64,000 nt of DNA, taken from positions 266,853-330,852 of the forward strand of contig VWZX01002922.1 of assembly GCA_013399015.1 (NCBI GenBank), in the 5' to 3' direction. The notes beneath the pieces were generated by a model that had not been told where the DNA came from, did not search any database, and saw only the letters and a program-made list of their open reading frames with translations. Each line of letters opens with the position of its first letter. The stretch's first letter is position 1. The position numbers were made by a program, and so were the translations under genes. This stretch comes from Galbula dea (taxonomy: Eukaryota; Chordata; Aves; Piciformes; Galbulidae). Below are positions 46,106 through 61,100 of this stretch, piece after piece.

Positions 46106-49100
46106 CTGTTTAAGAAAGATGGAAAAGAAAAAAATAGCAAAAGAAAGGGCTTGCCTTCTCCTCCCCATTCAGACCTGCTTGTCTCACCGGAGTCTCTGTT
46201 TCACAGAGCCACCTAGCAGTTTGATACATCCAGGGCCAAAAATGCGAAGCCCACAGGGAAAGACAAGGAAGCCAAGCAAATCAGGAGAGAAATACGTCTG
46301 CCTTAGAAGTATGGGCAGAAGTATACAATATGTACACTCTCTGGCACACAAGAGTATGCAGGATTAAACAACAGTGCTTTACAGCCTGTAACAGCTGTAG
46401 CCTTTTCCCACTACTTTACCTGCTGAGGAGCACGTCCAGTAAAGGAGGAAGGATCCAACAGACTTTCAAGTTGTTTATGGATAGGGCTGAAATAAGGATC
46501 AGCACGGACACGGGCAATGAAGTCATTATCACCCCCTTCCTGTTTCACAACAGCAGCTGCTTGCTGGGACAGAACACGAATCTTCTCGTGGCAATCCTGT
46601 AGGAGCAGGGGGAAGAGAAGTGGGTAAGAAAACAAGTCATTCCATTGCTACTGATAGCACATGTTCACCCTCCTAACTTGTGTGGGAGGGAGAAACATCA
46701 AAGCCTACAGCACTGGACAGCAAACACGAGACACAACTTGGATTGCAGTGTCTCATATACCACTATAGTAAAACAAGACTTTCTTCATCCTTCCACATCT
46801 GCCCTTTAATACTAAAACTGTCTGAATCACACATATGTAACCTGCTAAATTATACCACAAACTTACTGGAATTCTCTACAATCTCTCAAACACTAGGAGT
46901 CATTACAGGATTTTCTTTCCCCTTCAGTTTTATATTCCCAACTTGCATGATTTTCCCAAAGACAGACTATAGTAGTTGTTCCCAAAACATTCTATGAACT
47001 GTAATAAAGGAATTTGTTATTTGCCTAGTTATCCTCTGTATGGAACATCTTGGGAATGTAGCAATGTAAAACCTCTATAGGTTTGGAAAAGGGAAAAGAA
47101 CCTAACTTAATGAGCAGTGAGACTATGTAAGATATGGCTTACGTAAGGACAGACTGAAAGGGAGAAAACAACCTTACAAACCTGAGGGCCTTAAGACATT
47201 CTCTTCCAAACAACCTTCATGTGACACTAAGACTGGCAAAACTCCTATAACATTTTTTTCTGCAACACTTCCTAATCCCTTGATTTCCTGTGGAATCCAT
47301 CTGTAAAAACAAGGGAACCCAACTACAGTCAGGGACCACCTGCAAAATCAGATGCTGCCATGCTGGCCCTAAGAGTCATGTGTTTGTATTTACAACCATG
47401 TAAGAATCTTTTCCTCGCATGTATTATCCTTGATCTATCTTCAATTAGGAGGAAAATGATCTCCTGCTCCTTGTTTCCTCCATCCAAAGGCCATCTTGCT
47501 TGAGTTCACATGCCTCAGGTGAACAGATCTGCCTTCTGGATTTTTAGGGAAAGGAGGTGTTCCGTGGTGGGGAAAGGAAGTGAGTTTCTATGCTATGAGG
47601 TGGGAAAACATAGAAAAATATGCTGTTCCAGAGTTCCCAGCACATGAAAACAGAACACACTAATGTGAGTAAGAACAGATTTTACAAGTGTACTAAACTC
47701 TACAGATATGTAATTAAACAGCACCAGAAAGAAGGTAGGTCAATAGCAAATCACAAATGAAATTCACACTAATCTAATCAAAATAGAGAGGACTGTCCAG
47801 GTAAGCATGGGGTACTTCAGAAACAGCTGAAAAGATAATGAAAGCTACCCTTAAAAAGTTCAGTTAGAAAGCTTACTGACTGACCCAGTGACAAAACACC
47901 AGAGACACACGGAGGGGGGCGGAAAGGTAGAGATTTTTCCTGACATCATGGATGAGTTGCCAGAAGTGTTTCAGAGAATGAGAACCACATTTCCTACTCA
48001 AAGCTTGTAGCAAACCCTTCTGCTATTACTATCTTGCAAGTTTAACTTCTGTCCCTGATGTGGAAATAATCATACAAAGACAAATTAATATCTAAAGGTA
48101 AGTGAAAATAAGCTGGTTTATTAAGCTGTAAATTCAATTATCAGTTTTAAACTGAATTGTGAAATTAAATGATAAGGAAATATAATCTAGTTGTGTCTGG
48201 ATTTGTTTACTAAGGACAATACTTAATTTCAATTTGCTTGAACACAGAAATTGCATGAAGGACCACAGTTAATGATAGAAAGCACTATACTGAATTAGAG
48301 AAGAGCTCACACATGAATGAACGAATGGTTCAGAACGGTCTTACTTGCTTTTTCGTTAACAGCACTGATTCATTCTTAATTTATAAGGTAGCCAACTGCC
48401 AACACGTTCCATTTAAAGAAGCCTGGCCTGTGTTCCAAGTTCCTTCAAACATTTACAAAAGGAAAACGCCTACGAGTATCTGATATAAAAATAGGTCTCC
48501 CTCTTCTGCAGCACAAACAGCCAGATTAGCTCAAACACACAGTGTTCCTAACAGTAAATATAGACCTTAGAGCAGTCTGGCTTTGCAGCACCAGTGTCAT
48601 ATTGCTAACTCTGTGGGAGCAGGTGGAGAACAAAGAAAACTGAGATGGTCAGGACAAAAGCCCAGGTACTTTTGTTTCTCAAGAGTGAAATGCCAGGCAA
48701 TGAGTGAAAGTATTTTTGACTGCATTTGTACCTGACGATTGCCCCCTGCTTTCACCATCGCCATGATTATATTCTCTGTGGCCATGAATGGCAGCTCCTG
48801 CCGGATCCTCCTCTCAATCACCTTAACAAAGCAAACAGAAACAGGATTATAGCAATGCTACAGACAGCTGGGACTCCCAGTGTAGTTTTCCTCACCCTTT
48901 GAATCTCCAGGACTGGACAATGAGGCAAAGATTATTTATCTTTTTGAACTTGGCTATGGAAATCCAAGTATTGAACCTGGTAACACTTAAGACTCTGTAT
49001 CTTGTAAGGGACATTACTGTGGAAAAGATGTACAACGAATTGGATGAGCGCACCCTTGGCTGGATCAAAAACTGGTTGGACGGCCGAGTCCAGAGGGTTG

Positions 49101-52100
49101 TGCTCAATGGAGTCAAGTCTGCTTGGCGGCCAGTCACGAGTGGTGTCCCTCAGGGGTCAGTGTTGGGGCCTCTCCTGTTTAACATCTTTATTGATGACTT
49201 GGATGAGGGGATAGAGTGCACCCTTAGTAAGTTTGCAGATGACACTAAGCTGGGTGGGAGTGTCAATCTGCTTGAGGGTAGGCAGGCTCTGCAGAGGGAC
49301 CTAGACAGGCTGGATAGATGGGCAGAGACCAATGGGATGAGTTTTAATAAGGCTAAATGTAAAGTCCTGCATTTTGGGTGTAACAACCCCCAGCAGCGCT
49401 ACAGGCTCGGGAAGGTGTGGCTGGAGAGCTCCCCAGCAGAGAAGGACCTGGGGGTGCTGATCGACGGCTGGCTGAACATGAGTCAGCAGTGTGCCCAGGT
49501 GGCTAAGAAGGCCAATGGCACCCTGGCTTGCATCAGGAATAGTGTGACNNNNNNNNNNNNNNNNNNNNNNNNNNNNNNNNNNNNNNNNNNNNNNNNNNNN
49601 NNNNNNNNNNNNNNNNNNNNNNNNNNNNNNNNNNNNNGGTGGAATCACCGTCCCTGGAGGTTTTTAAGAAGAGGATAGATGTGTTTCTTCAGGGGATGAT
49701 TTAGGGGTGAGAGTAGTGTAGGGCTATCGGTTGGACTAGATGATCCTGAGGGTCCTTTCCAACCGTAATGATTCTATGATTCTGTGAATTTTTTTTAACC
49801 TATAGGTGAAGTTACAGGACTGTACAAGATCTGCCCTGACAGTATCTTTTGGCAGCAAGTTCTACAGATCCTTTATGTAGTTCAGGGAAAAGGACCATTT
49901 TTGAGAAATTTTTAATTTGCTATCTTGTGGCTTCAAGAAGCGCCCTTTCATGTCTGTCCTGCAAAGAGTGAGAATACAGTGAGAACGGAGAGCAAAAATT
50001 CAGAAATAGTTTTGAGCTAACAGATAAAAGTGTAAACCTTTCAGTGGGGAGACTTCTGTAACACTTTGGCATAGCTGCAGCATTCTCAAGGAGGCAGCAC
50101 TGCACACATTATCTCCTGCTTTACCTTTGGATATACCACAAGTCCCTCGGAGATATTCTGCAGTGTACTCAGAATGATGTCAGCTGTGAGGAAAGCCTCA
50201 GCCAGACACACACGCCTATGAAACACACATACCCAGAGCCCCAGTTAGCAATAAAGCACATGTTCCAATCCACCTCAGATCCAGCTTTTCAGTTTCTGTA
50301 AATAATTCTGTAAATAGCATTACTGCAGCCCTGAAGCTGGAACTGTACTCTTCTTCTTGCTTAAAGGTCACAACCAGGAAAGACAAAGAACATCTTGCAG
50401 CGGTAGCTCTCAAGCTGGGGAGAAGGGAGCGGTTTTTTGTTTTGTGTTATTGTTTTCTTTGTTAGTAGAGAGTGGAAGAGAGAGGGAGAGAAAGGGTGAA
50501 AGCACACATAAAAAGCTCCAAGATAATTAAATGATAACACAGCTAGGAAAGAGGGCAGCAACCTACAGAGCAGGCAAACACATGAGTATCTTTCCTGTGT
50601 CCTGTGTTGCCCTGTCCACTGATCCTACTCTCGAGCAGTAAGACATGCTACAGTCATGCTGTGCTTAGTGGGGAACTTTCAGATTGATCCATGCATTTAG
50701 TGGAGTCCTCCTCCAAAAGACCAGCTCCTGGTCACAAAGGATGCTGCTGACACTGTATCAGGCAAAAGGCTCTGCATCACAGTGCAGCAATTACAGCAAC
50801 AACCATCTGTGACAGCAGTGCCTGGCCCATTCTAAACTATGATCTTTTAAAATATGGTAGTAGTTGAACCTTGTTCTGCATTTAAGGCTCCCAATTCTAT
50901 CATACTGTCTTGAAAAGAACTTTGCTTTTTGTAGGTTGATTGGATCTTCTCTGGCTTGTTCTCCTTTCAAAACACTATTGCCTTAACAAGAAAAATCCCA
51001 GGCACAGCAGTTTTAAATTGGATTATGAAGTGGACAAATGACCCTTTCTATTACATATGATGAAAATAAAACATGAAACATCTCTCAACATTTGGTAGCT
51101 ATTGGGAAATAAACACACAACAATAACCAGCATCTAATTTCCTAAATGTGTATTCTTTTCTGGTGTGTATGCAGCTCCTTTCTTAACAAGACTAGCAGCT
51201 GTGAAGTAAGGTCCTTTTGGGAAAAGATCTTCTGTGCTTTCATGAAATTTTATGCAGACCTAATGTTTGTGGAGACATTTTTAACAACATCTTCTCGATA
51301 ATCTTAACAGTCTGTAGCCAAAAGTGCCATTGTTCATTGTTTCCCAAGCCCCATATCTTACAAATCTAAACATCTAAAGATTTCTAAGATCCTAGGAGAT
51401 CAAATTCAGCAACAGAAGACTAGTTTGAACCTAAAACATTTCAAAGGTAAATATGAGCTCTATACATATTTATTACTAACTGGAAGATGGAGGCATTGAA
51501 TTTAATTGCTATAATTTACTTGAAAATAATTATAAATAACTTTTGCTGATCTCTAAAGAATCATAACGAAGAATCAGAAAACATAGCAGTTTACTGACCA
51601 ATATCTAAAAGACCTGCACAGGTTTTCAGGAAACATTACTTAATGTTTGTGCTCTTTCTTTAGGATCTGGACTACATCTTGTAAAGAACAACACAAAGAG
51701 ATACAAATAAGTTTCTTTAGATTATTTGGAGGGTTAAGGGATTACAGATAAAATGTTGAATAATTCTTTTAAGAAGTGGAGCACAAAACCCACATTGAAA
51801 ACAGACCAGGAGGACAATATGAGAAATGTAAAAACTGCTATAGTATGCTGCTGAAAAAGGAAAACTATGAGAGCAACTTATGATTCTATGACTACCATGG
51901 CTTCTACACCACTCATCCCTGCCGATCTCTGCTCAGTTTACTTTCATGTTAAAACACAGCCTTTTACGTTTTTATCTGATCCTAAAGAGGAAACCACTCT
52001 GTAGTCTCTAGATTCTATTGAGACTCTTTTTCATCAAGGTGGTAAGTTGTCGTTTTAGTTTAAAAACAGCATTTTCTAAATACATCAAAAGACCATCTGA

Positions 52101-55100
52101 AATTGCTGCATTTGCAACACCTAAGCAAACCTGTTGGCACTGTCATCCAGCGTTCGCTCAAACCACTGCACAGAGGCTGTTTGGAGGGGGTCCAGCACCA
52201 GAGTCATCAGGTGTCGAGCCAGGCTGCAGCAGCGTTCTGAACGCATTGGATTCCTCTTGTAAGGCATAGCACTTGAGCCTGTGAAAGGAGAGTGATGGAA
52301 AAAGGACATAGAACTAGTGCATCCAGGAAGAAGAGATGAAGCTCCTTCTCCTGACAGAAAAGTGTGGACAGAATGGAGTAAAGAAAATGACACCACCACA
52401 CTTCCCCTTCAGATTAGAAACATCCAAATGTGGGGAGAAAAAAAGTGAGAAGACATTTTTCAATTCTGTGAAACAGAATTACTATCACATAAAAAGAACA
52501 AATGGACTTAATTTTTAATGCAGTATTTAGCACCACCTCTCTAGACTACCCACGGCAACTTTAATAGTGTTCAAGACCCCATCTGCTCAATAACATTGTC
52601 TTTCAAAGTCAGATACCTATACTGCTCCCAGTTGCTCTGGTGAATGAATATCAAAACTGACCACAGGATGCAAAATGATTCAAGTAACAAATATAACTAA
52701 GACTTAACTTGCTAATTCAATCCTACACAACTACTTAGGGTGCCTTCCTGAACTTCATTCCAGCCAAGAGCCAAAACTGTACATTTACTTCTCCCATTCT
52801 ACCAATGTCAGAACCACATCACTGGTATTCTTCTGGCAAAGATTCAGCCTAGGTTCATTGTTCCAAACTTGTCGGTTTATAAAGACCAAAATGCTGAGTC
52901 AAGGAGAAAACCTACAGCTCCAGTTAGCTTCATGAGGAATGGAAAACTCTAAGTACTCTTCAGATCCAAACCCTCCTCTGTGGCGAATACATTACTGCTT
53001 CTGCTCTACCCAAAAGCCCAGGAACTGAAAAAATACAAATCTAATTTTAATTACTTAATATCCAGAAACCTTTGGGCAAACTGCATTTTCATCTTCCTTT
53101 GAAAAGGATCCAAATACTAACAATGTCAAATCTCAGTTAATTTAAAGCAACTCCTGTCAGTGATGTTTCTAAGTTTGCACCAACACAAATGAGAAGAGAC
53201 ATACACTGGCCCAAGAAATGTCTCCCATCCCTTACCAATCTGGTCTTTCTCAAAAGGTTCCTCTATCTCCTTCAGGTTGGCCAAAAGACGAATGTCAGTA
53301 CAAATCTAGAAAAAAGCCCAAAAAATTAACAAACAGAACCAACGTAACATACACCAACATGTACTACTGCTAGTGTTCTTGGAGAAGTGTTTGCAACTGT
53401 GTCTGAGAAGTAAATTTGGGATACGGTGAAAAATTTGATAAAAAAAATGTAAAAAGCTGTAATCATACTTCCTGGCCTAAAAATCCCAGTCAAGAGAGTG
53501 GAAGAATAAAAAGGATGTTGACAGTATTAGAACAGAACAGGACTACAAGAAGGACAAATGTTTGCAGGGAATGAAAAAAATACCAGGAGGGAACAGTGAA
53601 AATGTGTAAGTTACAGGGTGGTTTGCAAACACAGATAATGTGTGCCAGCCAACATAACTACACCAGAAGAAAGTACCACTGATTACTTTAGCTCAAGAGC
53701 AGGAGAAAGGGAGCATAAATAAATCAATGAAAAGAATCCACAAGGACAGAGAGAATAACACCACTATCAGAAAAGCAATTAACTAGAAGCAAACGGTGAA
53801 ATTTAAAAACTCATACCTCAAGGAAAGACACTTACTCTAATTGGATCAATTTAGCATAGATTAGACTAATATCTGGTGAGGGATTTGTTAACCCATCCTA
53901 GAATCTGTTCAGTAAACTTGCTTTATTTGCCACTGGTCCCAAGATCTTCGAGATTTGATTACTAGCCATGTACCCAGCATGAATTTACATGATCACAAAG
54001 ATAAAAGCTGAACAAGGAACAGCAGTTACTATTTCTTGAGATAAGCATTCTGCACCATAAGCACCTTCTCTTCAAGATCTAAAATGTTTCCCTTTCTTCC
54101 CAATGTACACAAATAGGGTGCTCACCTTGTGTATAGATGCCCCAAGACTGGCCAGCACAGACAGGACTTCAATATCCACCTTGCGACTATAGGTCTGCCC
54201 TGTGACCATATAAGACCTAAAAATAAGCACAGAAGTTGAGTGTTCAAGACAGATACAACTATACTGCAAGACTCTGAGTATGGAGTGACATGACAAAGTT
54301 GCTCTGAGAAGAACAATTTTGGAATCAGGCTGTCAATTTTGGGGAGCATGCAGATGGAAGACAGAAAAGCAGAGGAAAAATGGACTGCTGTGCTTTGACA
54401 GGGAGACAAGTAGAAGTGGCCTTTTCACCTCCCTAAAGGTGAAGTCTACAGTGGGAATCTGCAACTGTGAATGGAAGATGGCAAAGGGAGATAACAGCAG
54501 CACAGTTCGGCAGCTAAGGGAACCTAGGCCAACATGGAAAGCAGGAGTCACACTTTGTTAATGGCAAATTTAGGTGACTAAGCATGCTTGTTACATACCG
54601 CTTAAATCCTGCTTTTGCAGTCACTAATCTGTCCAGCTCTTCAACCTCAGAGTGAAGAAAAAAACAAAACAGAGCTCAAAATGCAACATCTCAGGAATGT
54701 CAGCAACAGCAGAAAGGATCCTTTGATTTTCTCAGTTTACTGTCAACAAATGCTATACTTGCTAGGAAGCAACCCCTCCCCAAAACCTGCTCGCTTCACA
54801 CAGGGCCTTGTCAGTGGGCCCCAGAGGGATCACAGTGTCCTTGTGAATTTGATACCAGAATCTTCATGTTCCCCCAAAGAGAACAGCACTCCAGATGACA
54901 GAATTATACAGACTGCAAGTCTACACCCTGGGCTGACTTACTTTACTGTGGTCTCCCTCAAAGAGCTGCAAGAAACTGGCCTGAGTGCCAGTGGTGCCTT
55001 TTACACCCCGAAAGCGCAGGTCATCCCGAGCCCGCTCCAGGTTCTCCAGGTCCATGCACAAGTCCTGGATCCACAAGCAACAGCGCTTCCCCACAGTGGT

Positions 55101-58100
55101 AAGCTGTGCAGGTCTGAAAACAACCAAGAACAGAATGTGACTCATTGACAATTTGCACAGTAACTCCAGAAGGATCACACTTTTCTGCTAAGTCTACCAT
55201 TAAGATCTCCTTGCAGGTTGGTCTCACACTCCTCTGAGCAGAAATTAAAAAGACCTGCCTTATGGAGGAAGGTGTAATAGCACTTATATATCACCAGGAA
55301 ATGGGACTGAAGATCTGATCGTTCTTTTCAGGAATTAGATGTAATTACATCAAGGGAAAACAGTAATTGTAGTTTCTGTATGTGTCAGGGGATTAAGAAA
55401 TAAGTGAGAATGGTTATCTGATGGTGTTTCACTCAAACTCTCAGAAGAGTTTCTTAGAAAAATAAAAAAGTGACCAGAGGCCCACTGGTCAGAATATACA
55501 GAATGGGTTTCAGAGTGGTGTTCCAGAACTCTATCAGGCAGAATGGCCTTAGAAAGTGCAACTAACAGGACCCCCTGGGTCAACAGAATAGAATAGAATG
55601 TCTGGAGTTGGAAGGGACTCACAAGCATAGAGTCCATCTCCTGTCTATGCATAGTACAACCCCAAAAAACAAGCCAAGTGTCTAAGAGCATTGTCCAGAT
55701 GTTTCTTGAATTCTGTCAGGCTTGGTGCTGTCACTACTTCCCTAAGGAAGCCTGTTCCACTACCTGACCACCCTCTGGGTGAAGAACCTTTTCCTAGTAT
55801 CTAGCATAAATGTCCAGCTTCACAGTGCTCCCTTGGGTCCTATTGTTGGTCGCCAGAGAGAAGAGATCAGCTCTTACCCCTCCACTTCCCATCTAAACTG
55901 CGATAAGTTTCTTCATCCCCAGGCTGAACAAAGTACACTTCAGCCATTCCTCGTATGGCTTCCCCTCTAGACCCATCACCATCTTCATAGCCCTGCTCTG
56001 GATGTTCTACAACAGCTTTATATCCTTCTTATATTGTAGTGCCCAAAACTGCACGCAGTACTTGAGGCTGCACCAGCAGAGTAGAATGGAACTATCACCT
56101 CCCTTGACCAGCTGGCAATGCAGTGCTTCAAGCATCCCAGTGCACACTGCTGACTCACGTCCAACTTGCCACCCACCAGAACCCCCAGACCCCTCTCTGC
56201 AGGGCTACTCTCCAGCCTCTCATTCCCCAGTCTGTGTTGTATATCCAGGGTTGCCCCGTCCCAGGTGCAGAATTTGGTCCTTGTTAAACTTCATACAGTT
56301 GGCGATTTCCACCCCTCTAATTTGTCCAGATCTCTCTGCAGGGCCCCTCTGCATTCAAGGGAGCCAACAGCTCCTCCCAATTCAGGGTCACTTCAGACCT
56401 CTCATCCCCTCCCCCGCAGCCCTACGCCCTGGCTCCTCCACTGGTGCATGGCGCCCTCTGGCGGCCGACGCGCCGCGCCCGCGGCTCTGAGTAGGCCGGA
56501 GGCAGCCAGAGTGAGCTAGAAGACACTGGGGGTGCCCCTGCCACCCACCCTAATTCTGCTCGGCCATGGCACAGGGGGCATCGTGGCTAATGTATAGCAC
56601 TAGCACGAATTTCTCAGTGCAGAAACATCTGTGTAGACACTGTGATTTTAAATGATTCCCCTAAGGGACAGCTCCTTTTGGTTTGCACTTGTCACCCTCT
56701 GGGCACATGTACAGTAATTACCGATACTGTTAGCCAACATTGTTTGCAAGATGTTCACCTTGAAATAACTATCTGCAAGCTTTAAGCACACGTTGTCCCC
56801 TTTGAGGAGAAAATGAAGATACTATACAGAGCCCTTTAAATTATCCACATGAACTCCGAAGAGAACCGCTATGCTATTTCAAAGAAGCCTATGTACATGA
56901 AACCAGGTGCTCCTGATTGAGCTCAGACATAAAGAGGAAGCGCACAAGATGTGGAAACAGGGATGGGAGATCCAAGAGTAACATAAAGAAACTGTCCAAG
57001 ACTGCAGGGATGGGGCTAAGAAAGCCAAGCCCAGCTGGGTGAATTTGGTGTGAGATACAAAAGGCAACAAGACAGGCCTCTGGATGTTCATAAGCAGGAG
57101 AAGGAAAAGCTAGGGAAAATGTTCATAAATACGGTAGCAGCCCTGTCAACAAGGGACACAGAAAAGGCTGAAGTACCAACACTGCCTTCACCTTATTTTT
57201 TATGATGTCACGTTGCATACACTTCTCAAATACTCCTTTGTATTCTTCCCAAAAGCCAAGATAAAATTGAACCCAAGAGAATACTCCAAAAAGCTGTAGG
57301 CAAAGAAGGGCCAGAGCTGACTGAACTGACAAGGCATATACAGCAAGACAACTAATCAGATAGCTGACCTGATGCTCATACTCCCATTTGGGAGAGAATT
57401 TAAGGTGCCAGACACTGAGTTTGACATGACCTGTGCTTAATTTCTGTGCCTCTGGTCTTCCGTATCTCCGGAGTAGAAGACTCAGGCTCACCTCCAGATG
57501 TCCACTCTAATGCCTCTGAAAACCAACTGTTTACAAAGTGGCAGACTAATCTACCACAACAAGAGATGTTTCAGGATCATCTTGTCCTTTGACTCAGCAG
57601 TTTGCTTAAAAATATTCTATTCTGTTCTGTTCCATTCTGTACCGTCTCCTAAAAGCAGTCAATGTCAGAAGTGCTGCACAAGAACTGTAAGCTTCCCAAC
57701 AGACAGAAAATGGTATCATCCTGTTAAACAGAGGAAATTCTTCCTGATTCTTCCCAGGGATCCAGATAGGGATGTATGAAACAGATAGGTCCTGAATCAT
57801 CACTTTAGAAGAAAGCTTCAGCTACAGTGACGAGTAGCTGTAGTAACAAGTAGCCAGTAACAAATCTCTCTAAGCTGCGGTTGAAACTAACTTAACTGAG
57901 AGAAAAAAAAACATGAGGAAAATACGATTGGAAGACAGGCTTACTGCAATTCCCAGTCACACCTTTTGAAACAGCTCAGATTATATACATTTATGCTCCC
58001 CAGGAAGTCCTCCTTTATAAAGCTGTTTTAAAACAACTGCTGACAACTAATCAAAGCAACAGCTCAATTTCCTGAGACAAGTCTGGAGTTACGCACATAC

Positions 58101-61100
58101 TCCTTTTCTGGACCACCACCACCACCAATGTCTTAATGGCACCCAGCAGTACCAACTGCCACTGGTCAGAGATGGGAAAAAAAAGACGAAAGCAAGCAGC
58201 ATCAGGCCAATTTAACCAAAGCACAGCCAAAAAAATGAAAGCAGAAGATGATGGCTACTTACTGGTAATGTGTGAAGCCCAGAGTGGGCATGTCAGCGTA
58301 CTTCTCAGCAAAATCGGCCAGCCGGCTGATCACCCTTGCGAGCTGGTGGATACAGTGAGAATGGAAGAGAGGCAGAATGAGAGAAAAACCAAAACCCACA
58401 GCAGAAGCTAGCATGCTTAAGCACAGTAACACTGAGAAAAAGGGGAGGAAAACAACTGCGCAGTCCTTTAACACCCTCCTCTAATCGCAGAATATGGTGC
58501 ATGTAATTTTTTTAGGGCATGCAGTTGGCAGATTAATCTTCCTTGCATCTCAAGCATGAGATGATACAACTGGTTGGAATTTGGCTTAAACTAGTCTAAT
58601 TCCTGTTCTCAACCCAAACCTGCAGTTGTTTTTTCTCTGGGTATTTTCTTTATTCCTGTAACTGCTCAGAAATACAGCTGCAGGTCAGACAGACAACACT
58701 GCACTACACTCCCACTATATTTGATCACAGAAAATTTTATTATATAGTGTCTTGAATGCCAACATGCTTCTAGGAATATAGTTAAGGGGATGTCTAAGCT
58801 GACTCTGAAAGCAATACAATTGTTTTCTGAAATGAGTACCTGAGGTACAGATAAACAAAGGGTTGCTTATAATTCCCATGATGAGCAAAGATGCTTTGGG
58901 CATAGACTTGAGAAACATAAGAAAAGTGATTGTTCACTTTCTTGGTAACAACCCAAACAGACAGTTCTTCCTAGATTCCCAACAAGGCTTAGGAAAATCC
59001 AAGTGCTTCCCACTTCTGAGGCACTGTGCACTACCACCTTCTTACCTTGGGTAGCAGCAGGTTAAATCCATCACGGAGGACAATCAGATCCTGAAAGAAG
59101 CAAAGAAATGAAGTTTCAGCCATGTCTGAAGGTCTAGACACAATGGCTTCTCTCAGAAAGGACACAGATAATTAAAATGTGCTTTGTCTGCTTATAAGTC
59201 TCTCCTTAAAATGAAAACTCTGCTTTCCTTCTTGTATCAGAACTTGCAGGGAACTTTTTTATGACAAAAATGCTGGATTCATCATTGCTCCTTCTGTAGT
59301 ATCCACAGAAAGTCATACTGGGCAGCAGAAGACATTTCCTTTGACAAGAGTATGATTATTTTGACACACTCCTGATGCCCATGGAATGACAGACTACACC
59401 ATTCATTCCAAGTGGAAAGAGCAGGCCCTGCAGGCTAAGAACAACAGGAAAGTTAATGGATCGATTAGGCAGCAGTTGTCTTTACTCCTCATTTTGAGAC
59501 CGAGGTGAGGTAAAGTAAGTGTCACAAGAAGGTGGCACTACCTAAAAGCTAAACAGGCTTGCAGAGAAGAATAAAAATAATAATGTAGCAGCTTCTTGTG
59601 TGAGGAAAAGTGGTAGTGAAGTTGCAGTGACTTGAAGTTGCAATGGGGGGGACAGCAATACATACTGAGAAATGAGGGGCTTAAGTTTGCACTCAGTTTT
59701 AGACAGGTTTTCCACAAATACTTTACAGTTCTGTAGAACAGTGGTACTTCCTTTTTCACTGAACACACTTATGCATTCTCTTGGCCACTGAAAAGCTTTC
59801 TTCATCCTGAATTAATACAGGGATTTGAAAGCTCAAGGGCTGTGTATATTGAAAGTGACCTTGTTGTGCAAGTCAGTGAACTCTTGTCCCATTTGCGTAA
59901 CTGACAGTTCACAGGTTTCTGCATGCATTTGCAACTCACCATCTCTTATCAGCTTGAATATTTAACAAGCATGAGCTTAGGGAACAGCTAGTTTTCAAAC
60001 AGATTTTGGTCCATCTCAAAAGGAAGCAAGCAAGAGGAGCTTGCCTTCCTAGGGTAGCTAGGATAAAGGGGAATTAAGTTCAACAGTAAACCTAATAAAA
60101 ATGTCTGAAAAAATTCAGTTAATATGATATTATAAAGAAAAGTTTCTAAAGAGCTATCAAGTAAACAGCAGTAGCTTTGCTTTGCCCAGCTCTGCAGGCA
60201 GGAAATTGAAATACTGTATTACCGTATTATCCCCTACATAGCAGGAAGTTGCTCCAAGGTGAATGATAGCTGCAGCTTTTGGACAGCAGTGGGCAAAGGT
60301 GTGAACGTGGGCCATCACATCATGGCGCAGCTTCTTTTCTTCCTCTGCTGCCATCTTGAAGTCAATGTTGTCCAAATTCGCTTCCATCTCCTGTATTTGC
60401 TCATCTGTAATAGGAAGCCCAAGTGACTGCAAGGAGAAAAGAACTTCAGTTGTTTTGTCTTTTAAGAGACAACACAAGTTCTTTCAAACTCCTGGTATTG
60501 CCTGCTCCAAGGAATAAAATACCACCAATAAAAATTCTTCTGTCTAATCCAGTTTCCAGTGAAATAATTCTTCAGTTCTTATTTCACATATTCCAAGAAG
60601 ACTACTCAAAAATTTCTCCCATAAGCATGGTGAATATTGAAACCCTGTGCCTGCCCCTGTACTTTATCTAAAACTTAATCACTAAACTGTATGTCCTCTC
60701 TTTTACTACCTCCCTGCAACCTTTGGAAAACCTATTGTTACATATTCCTAATATTCTGGTTTACTACAAAACAAAAGTATTGGCCACAGTTCATTTGTTA
60801 ATTTTTTTTTAATATACCCCAAAAGAAATATAATGTATATTCAATAAAGATAATTGGAGAAGCAACTTATAAATGTCTTGAATGTGAGGGTAAGTAATGG
60901 AGGACATATTACCAAGAGTTTATTCATTATTTCTTTTTAATAAAATATACCCCAAAAGAAATACTACATATCTTCAACAAGGAACTTAAGGAAACTGCTT
61001 GTATCTATTACTATCTTGTCATTGACAGAGCTAACAGGTGCTGAAAGTAGCTGACTCTTCCAGTCCAGAGCTGACATCAGAAGACAAACTCCTCTGCAAT

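Larger units (their letters stand above)
55114..58262 (-). other. ADSL: ADSL intron 4
   Basis: A 3.1-kb intron holding the divergent CR1 (55578-56395) and the CpG-rich patch with a CTCF-like motif (56451-56464). The remainder is unique. Confidence 0.65.

Noticed and set aside
48899..49678. Plus-strand open frame of 259 codons as a host gene
   Set aside because: It is CR1 reverse transcriptase lying in an ADSL intron; the first ~40 codons are intron read-in.
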